From VFBF01 sp033764865 (lineage in GTDB: Bacteria > Pseudomonadota > Alphaproteobacteria > Caulobacterales > Aquidulcibacteraceae), in the NCBI GenBank assembly GCA_033764865.1, contig JANRIM010000025.1:1-51586 (forward strand): a stretch of 51,586 nt of DNA, in the 5' to 3' direction. Shown piece after piece: positions 43,273 through 50,386 of this stretch. The translations under genes were made by a program, and so were the position numbers. Below the pieces are notes generated by a model, which was given only the letters and a program-made list of their open reading frames with translations, did not search any database and was not told the DNA's origin. Within the stretch, counting starts at the first letter, position 1. The number at the start of each line of letters is the position of its first letter.

Positions 43273-44085
43273 ATGAAGGGTCTGGTCATCACGGCGCTGC
43301 TGGGGGCGCTGCTGGGCGGGGCGGCCTGCGCCGAACCGGCCCCGGCCCCGGCCCTTCCTGCGCCCGTCGCACAGCCCGCGGCCGCGCCGCCGCAGGACGC
43401 CGCCCTCCAAGACCCGCCGCCCCGCGCGGACTCGCCGATCGCCGCGCCGGCGCCGGTTGAGCGCCGGTTCGGCCATTTTCCCTACGCCGAGGGCGTCGAT
43501 CTCAAGGGCGGCGTGTGCGCGCACGCCGATCCTGAGCGAACGCGGCTCAAGCCGGACGCCGCCGCCGCCCTCGCCCGCATGACGGAGGCTGCCCGCGCCG
43601 CGGGCGTCAGCCTCAACCCCTCCTCCTGCTTCCGCTCGATCGACAGTCAGCGGCGGCTGTTCACCTGCGTCGACGGCGGGGATACGGGCTGCGCCGGCGG
43701 CCGTCTGGTGAGCGAGGCGCGGCGGGCCACTGCGGTCGCGCCGCCCGGCTTCAGCGAACACGCCACCGGCTACGCCATCGATTTCTTCCCCGGGCGCGAG
43801 GACCTGCGCGACGCCGCGTGCCCGACGCGCGCCGCCTGCACCGTGACGCCAGCCTTCGCCCGCGCGCCCTCTGGCCGATGGCTCGCGGCGCATGCGCACG
43901 CGTTCGGTTTTGAACAATCCTTCTTCGCCGGCTCCACGCAGGGCGTGATGGTGGAGCCATGGCACTACCGGTTCGTGGGATCGCCGGAAGCCCGCGCCGT
44001 GTTCAGGGAAGCGCGCACGGCGCATCCACCGCCCAAGCCCGGCGCCCCGCTCACGCCGCAGGACGCTCCGTCACCCGCAAGGTGA
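43273..44085 (+). CDS. Exported M15 (VanY-type) D-alanyl-D-alanine carboxypeptidase
   Basis: 270 residues. A signal peptide ends about ACA-EP, followed by a Pro/Ala-rich linker (22-62). The M15B domain has zinc ligands His163 and Asp170 in SEHATGYAID and a late His in EPWHYRF. Four or more Cys in the domain suggest disulfides. It should trim terminal D-Ala from peptidoglycan stem peptides in the periplasm; nothing nearby suggests vancomycin resistance. GGGGAAAGA precedes the ATG. The last 35 bases overlap the convergent protease gene. Confidence 0.88.
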   Translation: MKGLVITALLGALLGGAACAEPAPAPALPAPVAQPAAAPPQDAALQDPPPRADSPIAAPAPVERRFGHFPYAEGVDLKGGVCAHADPERTRLKPDAAAALARMTEAARAAGVSLNPSSCFRSIDSQRRLFTCVDGGDTGCAGGRLVSEARRATAVAPPGFSEHATGYAIDFFPGREDLRDAACPTRAACTVTPAFARAPSGRWLAAHAHAFGFEQSFFAGSTQGVMVEPWHYRFVGSPEARAVFREARTAHPPPKPGAPLTPQDAPSPAR

Positions 44086-45028
44086 GCCGGGTCTTCTGGC
44101 CGTCGCGGAGCACGTCGAGATCGACGGTGCGCCCGATCTGCTCCCGCGACAGCACGCTGTGAATGGCGTCCACGGAAGGCGTCGGCGCGCCGGCGACGCC
44201 GAGAATGACGTCGCCAGGATTCAGGCCCGCGCGCTCGCCTGGGCCCCCGCTCACCACCTGCACTACCAGCACGCCTGCTTCCGCCTTGAGATTCAGCCGC
44301 CGGGCCAGCGCCTTGGACAGACCCTGCGTCTGCCCCGCCACGCCCAACCATCCCCGCGCCACGCGGCCCGACCGCATTAGCTCCGGAATGATCCGCTTGG
44401 CGGTGTTGATGGGCACCGCAAAACAGATGCCCTGCGCACCCCCGATGATGGCGGTGTTGACGCCCACGATGCGCCCGCGCGCATCGCAGAGCGCGCCGCC
44501 CGAGTTGCCGGGATTGAGCGCGGCGTCCGTCTGGATCACGTCCTCGATCAGCCGGCCGCTCTCCCCGCGCAACGTGCGCCGCAACGCAGAGACGACGCCC
44601 GCGGTGACGGTGGCGTGGAATCCCAGCGGATTGCCGATGGCGATGGCGAGTTCGCCTACACGCAGGTCGTCGCTGTCGCCCAGTTCGGCGTGGGCGAGCT
44701 TGGAGGCGTGCAGGCGCAGCAAGGCGAGATCGGTGTCCGGATCGGCTCCGACCACATCGGCCTGCACCACCGCCCCGTCATGGAGCGACACCTCGATCCG
44801 CTCCGCGCCGCGCACGACGTGGTTGTTGGTGAGGGCGTAACCGTCGGTGGTGACAAGCACGCCGGAGCCTGCGCCGTCGAACGCGTCGGCCCGCCCGCGC
44901 TTGCCGCGCCGCACGCCGATGACGGAAGGCCCCGCCTTTTCCACGGCGGCGATGACGGCGCTGGAGTAGGCGTCGCGCAAGTCCTGCTGGTCGACGGGTT
45001 TGAGTTTGGAGCGCGGCTGGAACAGCAT
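44051..45028 (-). CDS. HtrA/DegP-like trypsin-fold protease with PDZ domain
   Basis: 325 residues. The S1C catalytic triad fits His70 (TNNHVV), Asp100 (DPDTDLALL) and Ser176 (NPGNSGGAL). One PDZ domain (about 230-320) contains GLNPGDVILGVAG. The start is ATG 45028 with no signal peptide or membrane segment, so it may be cytoplasmic, unlike DegP. No Shine-Dalgarno precedes the ATG. It may degrade or hold misfolded proteins. It is divergent from phhA (101 bases between starts) and overlaps the VanY-like gene at its 3' end. Confidence 0.9.
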   Translation of the reverse strand: MLFQPRSKLKPVDQQDLRDAYSSAVIAAVEKAGPSVIGVRRGKRGRADAFDGAGSGVLVTTDGYALTNNHVVRGAERIEVSLHDGAVVQADVVGADPDTDLALLRLHASKLAHAELGDSDDLRVGELAIAIGNPLGFHATVTAGVVSALRRTLRGESGRLIEDVIQTDAALNPGNSGGALCDARGRIVGVNTAIIGGAQGICFAVPINTAKRIIPELMRSGRVARGWLGVAGQTQGLSKALARRLNLKAEAGVLVVQVVSGGPGERAGLNPGDVILGVAGAPTPSVDAIHSVLSREQIGRTVDLDVLRDGQKTRLTLRVTERPAA

Positions 45029-45115
45029 GGCGGGAAAATAGGAAGGGTTCGGCGTCGGCGCCAGCGGCCGAGCCCCACACTGTTCGGGCAGGGGCGCCCA
45101 CCCCGCGAAATCGGC

Positions 45116-45121
45116 TATAAG
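45116..45121 (+). promoter_or_regulatory. Candidate -10 box of phhA
   Basis: TATAAG ends 8 bases before the phhA ATG. No convincing -35 lies 16-18 bases upstream. With no ribosome site before the ATG, it points to a leaderless or nearly leaderless phhA mRNA. Confidence 0.35.
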
Positions 45122-45129
45122 CGTCGCGC

Positions 45130-46005
45130 ATGTCCCAGACGCCGCCCCCCGCACTCGCCAACGCGCCCACCACCCACGGCCTGCGGGGGGACTATTCCCG
45201 CATGGCGCCGGACTGGACGGTGCGCCAGGACATGGCCGCCTACACCAGCGCTGAGCATGCCCTCTGGCGCAGGCTTTATGAGCGCCAGTCCGGCCTGGTG
45301 CGGGCCTACGCCCCGCCGGTGTTCGTGCGCTCCATCGCGGCGATGGACTGCGCCGACGGCATTCCCGATCTGGACCGGCTCTCCGAGCGGCTGCGCGCCG
45401 CCACCGGCTGGGAGATCGCGCCCGTGCCGGGCCTCATCCCCGACGACGTCTTCTTCGCGCACCTGGCGGAGCGGCGCTTCCCGTCGAGCTTCTGGATCCG
45501 GCGGCCCGAAGAGATCGACTACCTGGTGGAGCCCGACGTCTTCCACGACGTGTTCGGGCATGTGCCGCTGCTGTTCGATCCCGTGTTCGCGGATTATCTC
45601 CAGCACTATGGCCTGGGCGGCCCCAAGGCCATCGCGCACGATGCGGTGCCCATTCTCGCGCGGCTCTACTGGTACATGGTGGAATTCGGCCTGATCATGA
45701 CCGAGGACGGCCTCAAGGCCTATGGCGCGGGGATGCTTTCGTCGTTCGGCGAAACGCAGTTCAGCGTCGACAGCCCGTCTCCCAACCGCATCGCCTTCCA
45801 GCTCGAACGCGTGATGCGCACGCAGTACAAGATCGACACGTTCCAGCAGACCTACTTCGTGCTGCCGAGCTTCGCGAAACTCTTTCGCGACAGCATCGAT
45901 ACCGACTTCGGCCCCCTGTACGACCGCCTCAAGGCGCTCGACCCGTACGCGCCGGATGCAGTGGTCGAGGGCGACGCCGTCATTCATCGCGGCGCCGGCG
46001 GCTAG
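45130..46005 (+). CDS. phhA: Phenylalanine 4-monooxygenase
   Basis: 291 residues, normal for the bacterial monomeric enzyme. It hydroxylates phenylalanine to tyrosine using O2 and a pterin cofactor. The iron ligands are His139 and His144 in FHDVFGHVPLL and a Glu in WYMVEFGLI. RRFPSSFWIRRPEEIDYLVEPD and SSFGETQFSVDSPSPNRI are characteristic. No regulatory ACT domain. A pterin recycling gene (phhB) is not in the window. It is divergent from the HtrA-like gene. Confidence 0.95.
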   Translation: MSQTPPPALANAPTTHGLRGDYSRMAPDWTVRQDMAAYTSAEHALWRRLYERQSGLVRAYAPPVFVRSIAAMDCADGIPDLDRLSERLRAATGWEIAPVPGLIPDDVFFAHLAERRFPSSFWIRRPEEIDYLVEPDVFHDVFGHVPLLFDPVFADYLQHYGLGGPKAIAHDAVPILARLYWYMVEFGLIMTEDGLKAYGAGMLSSFGETQFSVDSPSPNRIAFQLERVMRTQYKIDTFQQTYFVLPSFAKLFRDSIDTDFGPLYDRLKALDPYAPDAVVEGDAVIHRGAGG

Positions 46006-46049
46006 ACCGGCGCAGCCATACCCGTTCAAACCGGCCACCGGAGCATTCC

Positions 46050-46400
46050 ATGCGCATCCTGCTTTCGTTCGTCGCGCTTGCGCTCTGCGCGTGCACGGCG
46101 CCCGGCGCGCCGAACGGCATCGCCGCCACGCCGGCCGTCACCGAGGCCGCCGCCTGCGCGGCCCGGGGCGGCGCCATACGCCCGGTGTGCCGACGCCAGA
46201 TCGCCACCTGCGTGATCGCCTACTCGGACGCCGGCAAGGCCTGCACCGACGGCGCGCAATGCGCAGGCGACTGCGTCCGTGAAGGCGATGCGCTGCGCGA
46301 CGACGTCGCTGTGACCGGACAGTGCCAGGCCGACAGCGATCCGTGCGGGTGCCGCACGACCGTGACCGCCGGGAAGGCGACGACGATCTGCGTGGACTGA
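46050..46400 (+). CDS. Small Cys-rich exported protein, probable lipoprotein
   Basis: 116 residues. The N-terminus MRILLSFVALALCACTAPG is a hydrophobic signal with a possible lipobox (LALC or LCAC). The mature part has about ten Cys with spacing such as GKACTDGAQCAGDCV and DSDPCGCRTTV, suggesting a disulfide-knotted domain. Similar unnamed proteins are known to me from alphaproteobacteria; none has a function I can name. It follows phhA by 44 bases on the same strand. Moderate certainty that it is a real gene, from signal and Cys pattern. Confidence 0.75.
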   Translation: MRILLSFVALALCACTAPGAPNGIAATPAVTEAAACAARGGAIRPVCRRQIATCVIAYSDAGKACTDGAQCAGDCVREGDALRDDVAVTGQCQADSDPCGCRTTVTAGKATTICVD

Positions 46401-46444
46401 CGGCCGGCAGGCGCCCAACGCGCCGCAAAGACTTCGGTTGCGGG

Positions 46445-47200
46445 TCAGGCCGCGTCGATCATAGCCTGCCGCTCTCCCGGGGCCAGCCGGCGCCAGCGGC
46501 CTTCCGGCAGATCGCCCAGCTTCAGGGGCCCGATGCGCACCCGCTGAAGATCGACCACCTCGAGATCCACCGCCGCGCACATGCGCCGGATCTGACGGTT
46601 GCGCCCCTCGGTGAGGACGAACTGCAAGCGCCCCTCGCCGCCGTCGCGCACCTCCGCCGGCTTCAGCGCGCGACCGTCGAGATGCAGGCCATGGCGCAGC
46701 AGCGCGAGCTTTCTGGCGGTCACATGCCCAGTCACGCGCACGCGATACTCCTTGTCCAGCCGGGACGCGGGGCCGATCACCGCCTTCGCCAGCACGCCGT
46801 CGTCGCTGAGCAGGAGGAGCCCCCGGGACTCCTGGTCGAGACGGCCCAGCGGGGCGAGACTGAGCCGGGCGGTGTCCATCGCCGGGCCTTCGCCCGCAAA
46901 CGCCGCCGGCGTGAGCAAGCGCGCGGCCGGAATCTGGCCCCGCTCCGGCTGCGCGGAGACGACGCCGACGGGCTTGTTCAGCACGATCGCCACCGCCGCG
47001 GGCGCGGCGCCGGGCGCGAGGGACAAGGTCTGGCCGGGCAGGATCTTGCGGCCGGGATCGTCCACCCGCGCGCCGTCGATGAACACGCGCCCCGCCGCCA
47101 CCAGCGCCTCCGCCTCGCGACGCGAGCAGACGCCGGCCTGCGCCAGCCACTTGTTGATGCGCTGCGGCTCTTCGCCGTCATAGCGCCGGGTAAACGCCAT
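46445..47200 (-). CDS. rRNA pseudouridine synthase, RsuA/RluB/RluF family
   Basis: 251 residues. An N-terminal S4 RNA-binding domain (RINKWLAQAGVCSRREAEALV, split here as RINKWLAQAG and CSRREAEALV) precedes the catalytic domain, with the active Asp in LGRLDQESRGLLLLSDDG and a conserved VLTEGRNRQIRRM. It converts a uridine of ribosomal RNA to pseudouridine; the exact site (RluB, RluE, RluF or RsuA-like) cannot be told by eye. It lies 18 bases after the alpha-E gene on the same strand and may be cotranscribed with it. Confidence 0.92.
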   Translation of the reverse strand: MAFTRRYDGEEPQRINKWLAQAGVCSRREAEALVAAGRVFIDGARVDDPGRKILPGQTLSLAPGAAPAAVAIVLNKPVGVVSAQPERGQIPAARLLTPAAFAGEGPAMDTARLSLAPLGRLDQESRGLLLLSDDGVLAKAVIGPASRLDKEYRVRVTGHVTARKLALLRHGLHLDGRALKPAEVRDGGEGRLQFVLTEGRNRQIRRMCAAVDLEVVDLQRVRIGPLKLGDLPEGRWRRLAPGERQAMIDAA

Positions 47201-47218
47201 GGCGCCCTCGGGATGCGG

Positions 47219-48151
47219 TCACCGCATGTAGAAGGCGCTGAGCTCCAGGCCAAGCTGGGCGGTGCTGTCGATCAGCTCCGTGAGCGTTTCGTGAAGGCCG
47301 CGGGCGAACACGTCGTCGATCCGGCCATAACGCAGACCGGCGGCGATCGAGCCCGCCAGCCGGTGGCATTCGCCGCGCCGGCCCCCATGGGTCTCGGTGA
47401 TCTGCTCGAGGGCTTCTTCGATGTTGTCGTAGCAGGCGCGCAACGAGCGCGGCATCTCCGGCCGCAACATGAGCAGGTCGGCGATGTTCCAGGGCTTCAC
47501 CTCGGTGCGGTACACCGCCTGGTAGGCGCGCACCGCCGAGACGGCGCGCAGGATGGAGGTCCACTGGTAGTAGTCCACCGCCCCGCCCACGCCCTCGTCC
47601 CGCGGCAGCAGGAGGTGATACTTCACGTCGAGGATGCGGGCGGTGTTGTCGGCGCGCTCGATGAACGTGCCCAGCCGCGTGAACCAGTAGATCTCGTTGC
47701 GCAGCATCGTTCCGGCATAGGCGCCGTAGAACCGCGTGCCCACGGTCTTGACCCAGTCGATGGTCTCCCCGATGCGGCCGGGGGTGAAATCGTCGGGCGT
47801 CAGCCGCCGCGCATCCAGCCACGAGGCGTTGACGGCGTCCCACATGTCGCTGGTGAGCGCGGTGCGCATCGCGCGGGCGTTCGTGCGGGCGTGATCGAGG
47901 CACGACAGGATGGAGGAGGCGTTGTCGGGGTCGCTGGCGAGGTAGAGCAGCGCTGCGTCCTGCGTCAGCTCCTTGTACTTTTCGACGTAGCCGGCCTCGC
48001 ACCCCGAGGCGATGAGCGCAGAGCGCCACTCGTCCGCCGCCTCCGACATGCCCGACATCGACTGCGCCGCCTCCACGAGGCGCGCGACGTTGTCCATCCG
48101 CTCCATGTAGCGGGCGAGCCAGAACATGCTTTCAGCGGCGCGCGCGAGCAT
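47219..48151 (-). CDS. Alpha-E domain protein
   Basis: 310 residues, almost all alpha-helical. It begins MLARAAESMFWLARYMERMDN and contains NEIYWFTRLGTFIERADNTARI and ECHRLAGSIAAGLRY, typical of the alpha-E (DUF403) family. These proteins nearly always accompany the circularly permuted ATP-grasp protein encoded just upstream (6-base gap). Comparative genomics has proposed a peptide-ligation or peptide-tagging system for such clusters; chemistry and product are unproven. No signal or membrane segment. Confidence 0.9.
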   Translation of the reverse strand: MLARAAESMFWLARYMERMDNVARLVEAAQSMSGMSEAADEWRSALIASGCEAGYVEKYKELTQDAALLYLASDPDNASSILSCLDHARTNARAMRTALTSDMWDAVNASWLDARRLTPDDFTPGRIGETIDWVKTVGTRFYGAYAGTMLRNEIYWFTRLGTFIERADNTARILDVKYHLLLPRDEGVGGAVDYYQWTSILRAVSAVRAYQAVYRTEVKPWNIADLLMLRPEMPRSLRACYDNIEEALEQITETHGGRRGECHRLAGSIAAGLRYGRIDDVFARGLHETLTELIDSTAQLGLELSAFYMR

Positions 48152-48157
48152 GACCCA

Positions 48158-49567
48158 TCACCCCCGCAAGACCCAGGTGTCCTTCGTCCCGCCGCCCTGC
48201 GAGGAGTTCACCACGAGCGACCCCTCCCGCAACGCCACGCGCGTGAGCCCGCCGGGCACGATGTCGATGCGGTCGGCGCCGCTCAGCACGAAGGGACGCA
48301 AGTCCACGTGGCGCGGCGCCACCCCGCTGTCGACGAACGTGGGGCACGTGGAGAGCGACAGCGTCGGCTGGGCGATGTAGGCGTCGGGGTCGGCCTTGAT
48401 CTTGCGGGCGAAGGCCGCACGCTCCGCCTTGGTGGCCTGCGGGCCGATGAGCATGCCGTAGCCGCCGGAGCCGCGCGTCTCCTTCACCACCAGGTCGGCC
48501 AGGTGCTCCAGCACGTAGGCCCGCTCATCGGCCTTACCGCACTGCCATGTGGGGACGTTCTTCAGCACCGGCTCCTCGCCCAGATAGAAGCGGATCATCT
48601 CCGGAACGTAGACGTAGACGGCCTTGTCGTCCGCGATGCCGGCGCCGACGGCGTTGGCGATCGCCACGGTCCCGTTCTGGTAGGCTTCGATCAGGCCAGG
48701 GACGCCAAGGGCGGAATCGGCGCGGAACACATTGGGATCGAGAAACGCATCGTCGATCCGGCGGTAGATGACGTCCACCCGTTGCAGGCCCTGCGTGGTG
48801 CGCTTGAACACCGCGCCGTCGCGCACGACGAGATCCACGCCCTCCACCAGATCCACGCCCATCTCGTCGGCGAGGAAGGAGTGTTCGTAGTAGGCGCTGT
48901 TGTACTGGCCCGGCGTGAGCACCACCACGGTGGGGTCGCCGCTGCATTTCGGAGGCGCCACCGACTGCAGCGACCGCAGCAGCATTTCCGGATAACGCGC
49001 GATGGGCGCCACGCCCGCGCGGCCGAAGAAATCCGGAAACAGCCGCATCATCACGGCGCGGTTCTCCAGCATGTAGGAAACGCCGGACGGCGTGCGGCAG
49101 TTGTCCTCCAGCACGTAGAAATCGTCGGGCCCGGTGCGGACGAGATCGATGCCCGCCACGTGCGTGTAGACGCCGCCCGGCGCCGCCAGCCCGCGCATCA
49201 CCGGCTCGAACCCCGGGTTCTGGCGCACCAGCGCTTCCGGGATCTTGCCCGCAGCCATGATCTCGCCCGCGCCGTAGACATCCGCCAGGAACGCGTTCAG
49301 CGCCCTGGTCCGTTGCTTGAGGCCGCCCTCCAGGAGGCGCCACTCCTCCGCCGAGAGCACACGGGGGATGAGATCGTAGGGTATGAGACGTTCGGGATCG
49401 CCGCCCTCGGTGTAGACCGCGAAGGTGATGCCGATGCGCCGGAACAGCCGCTCCGCCTCTTCCGCCTTCGCGCGCAACGCTTCATGCGGCATGCCGTCGA
49501 TCCACCGGGCGATGGCGGCATAGGGCGCGCGCGGGGCGCCGTCGGGGCCATACATCTCGTCGAACAT
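48158..49567 (-). CDS. Circularly permuted type 2 ATP-grasp protein
   Basis: 469 residues starting FDEMYGPDGAPRAPYA, where the ATG at 49567 gives the usual N-terminus. VYTEGGDPERLIPYDLIPR, DFYVLEDNCRTPSGVSYMLENR, VVKETRGSGGYGML and the end NSSQGGGTKDTWVL are hallmark stretches of the family (DUF404/407). It is a predicted COOH-NH2 ligase using ATP. It forms a two-gene unit with the alpha-E gene; the transglutaminase-like and proteasome-like peptidase genes often found beside them are not here. Confidence 0.92.
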   Translation of the reverse strand: MFDEMYGPDGAPRAPYAAIARWIDGMPHEALRAKAEEAERLFRRIGITFAVYTEGGDPERLIPYDLIPRVLSAEEWRLLEGGLKQRTRALNAFLADVYGAGEIMAAGKIPEALVRQNPGFEPVMRGLAAPGGVYTHVAGIDLVRTGPDDFYVLEDNCRTPSGVSYMLENRAVMMRLFPDFFGRAGVAPIARYPEMLLRSLQSVAPPKCSGDPTVVVLTPGQYNSAYYEHSFLADEMGVDLVEGVDLVVRDGAVFKRTTQGLQRVDVIYRRIDDAFLDPNVFRADSALGVPGLIEAYQNGTVAIANAVGAGIADDKAVYVYVPEMIRFYLGEEPVLKNVPTWQCGKADERAYVLEHLADLVVKETRGSGGYGMLIGPQATKAERAAFARKIKADPDAYIAQPTLSLSTCPTFVDSGVAPRHVDLRPFVLSGADRIDIVPGGLTRVALREGSLVVNSSQGGGTKDTWVLRG

Positions 49568-49747
49568 TCACGTCCTTCAGGCAGCCGGCATGCCCAGACT
49601 TTAGGCCATTCGCCCCGCCTGCCTAGCCGAGCGGCGCCGGGACGACGCCATTTTGGACACGGCGCCCCCAAACTGACCGCCAAAAATGCCGGACGTGCGC
49701 GTTCCATGATCGCGCCTACAGTGCCGCAGCGATTCCGGAGTCCGCCC

Positions 49748-50386
49748 ATGACCGCCCCGTCCGATCCGCCGCCGCCCGAGTCCGGGCGCGTCCTGCGCTG
49801 GTTCCGGCGCAGCTTCCTCGCCGGAGTGGCCATCGTCCTACCGCTGGCGGTCACGCTGTGGCTTGTGGTGGCCTTCGTAGGGCTGGTGGACAACAACGTC
49901 CTGCCCCTGCTGCCCGGTCCTTACCGGCTCACCGCCGAACGCATCCCTGGCGCGGGCATCATGGTGGCGATCACGGCGCTGACGGCGCTGGGGGCGCTCG
50001 CTGGCAATTTCCTTGGCCGGGCGATCATCCAGGAGCTGGACGATTTCGTGGCCCGCGTGCCGTTCATCCGCTCCATCTACGGGGGCACCAAGCAGGTCTT
50101 CAAGCAGGTCGCGGCGCCGGAGCAGCGCAGCTTCAAGGACGCCGTGCTCGTGGAGTTTCCCCACAAGGGCTACTGGACCATCGGGTTCGTCACCAACACC
50201 GCGCCGGACCTCGTGGAGCCGGACCTCGTGGCGGTCTACGTGCCGCAGGCGCCGATCCCCACCACCGGGTTCCTGATCTATGCGCCGCGGGCGGCGCTGA
50301 AGCCCTTGTCCGTGGGGCCAGAGGAAGCGCTCAAACGGGTAATCTCCCTGGGATCGGCGCAGGACGCCGCAGCGACCACGCCCTAA
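49748..50386 (+). CDS. DUF502 inner-membrane protein
   Basis: 212 residues with GGAG about 9 bases before the ATG. Two membrane segments (about 22-47 and 68-92) flank a short loop; the C-terminal half is probably cytoplasmic. RSFLAGVAIVLPLAVTLWLV, FVARVPFIRSIYGGTKQV and TNTAPDLVEPDLVAVYVPQAP are typical of DUF502. The function is unknown in general. It diverges from the ATP-grasp gene over 180 bases and meets rimO convergently, their stops overlapping. Confidence 0.92.
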   Translation: MTAPSDPPPPESGRVLRWFRRSFLAGVAIVLPLAVTLWLVVAFVGLVDNNVLPLLPGPYRLTAERIPGAGIMVAITALTALGALAGNFLGRAIIQELDDFVARVPFIRSIYGGTKQVFKQVAAPEQRSFKDAVLVEFPHKGYWTIGFVTNTAPDLVEPDLVAVYVPQAPIPTTGFLIYAPRAALKPLSVGPEEALKRVISLGSAQDAAATTP

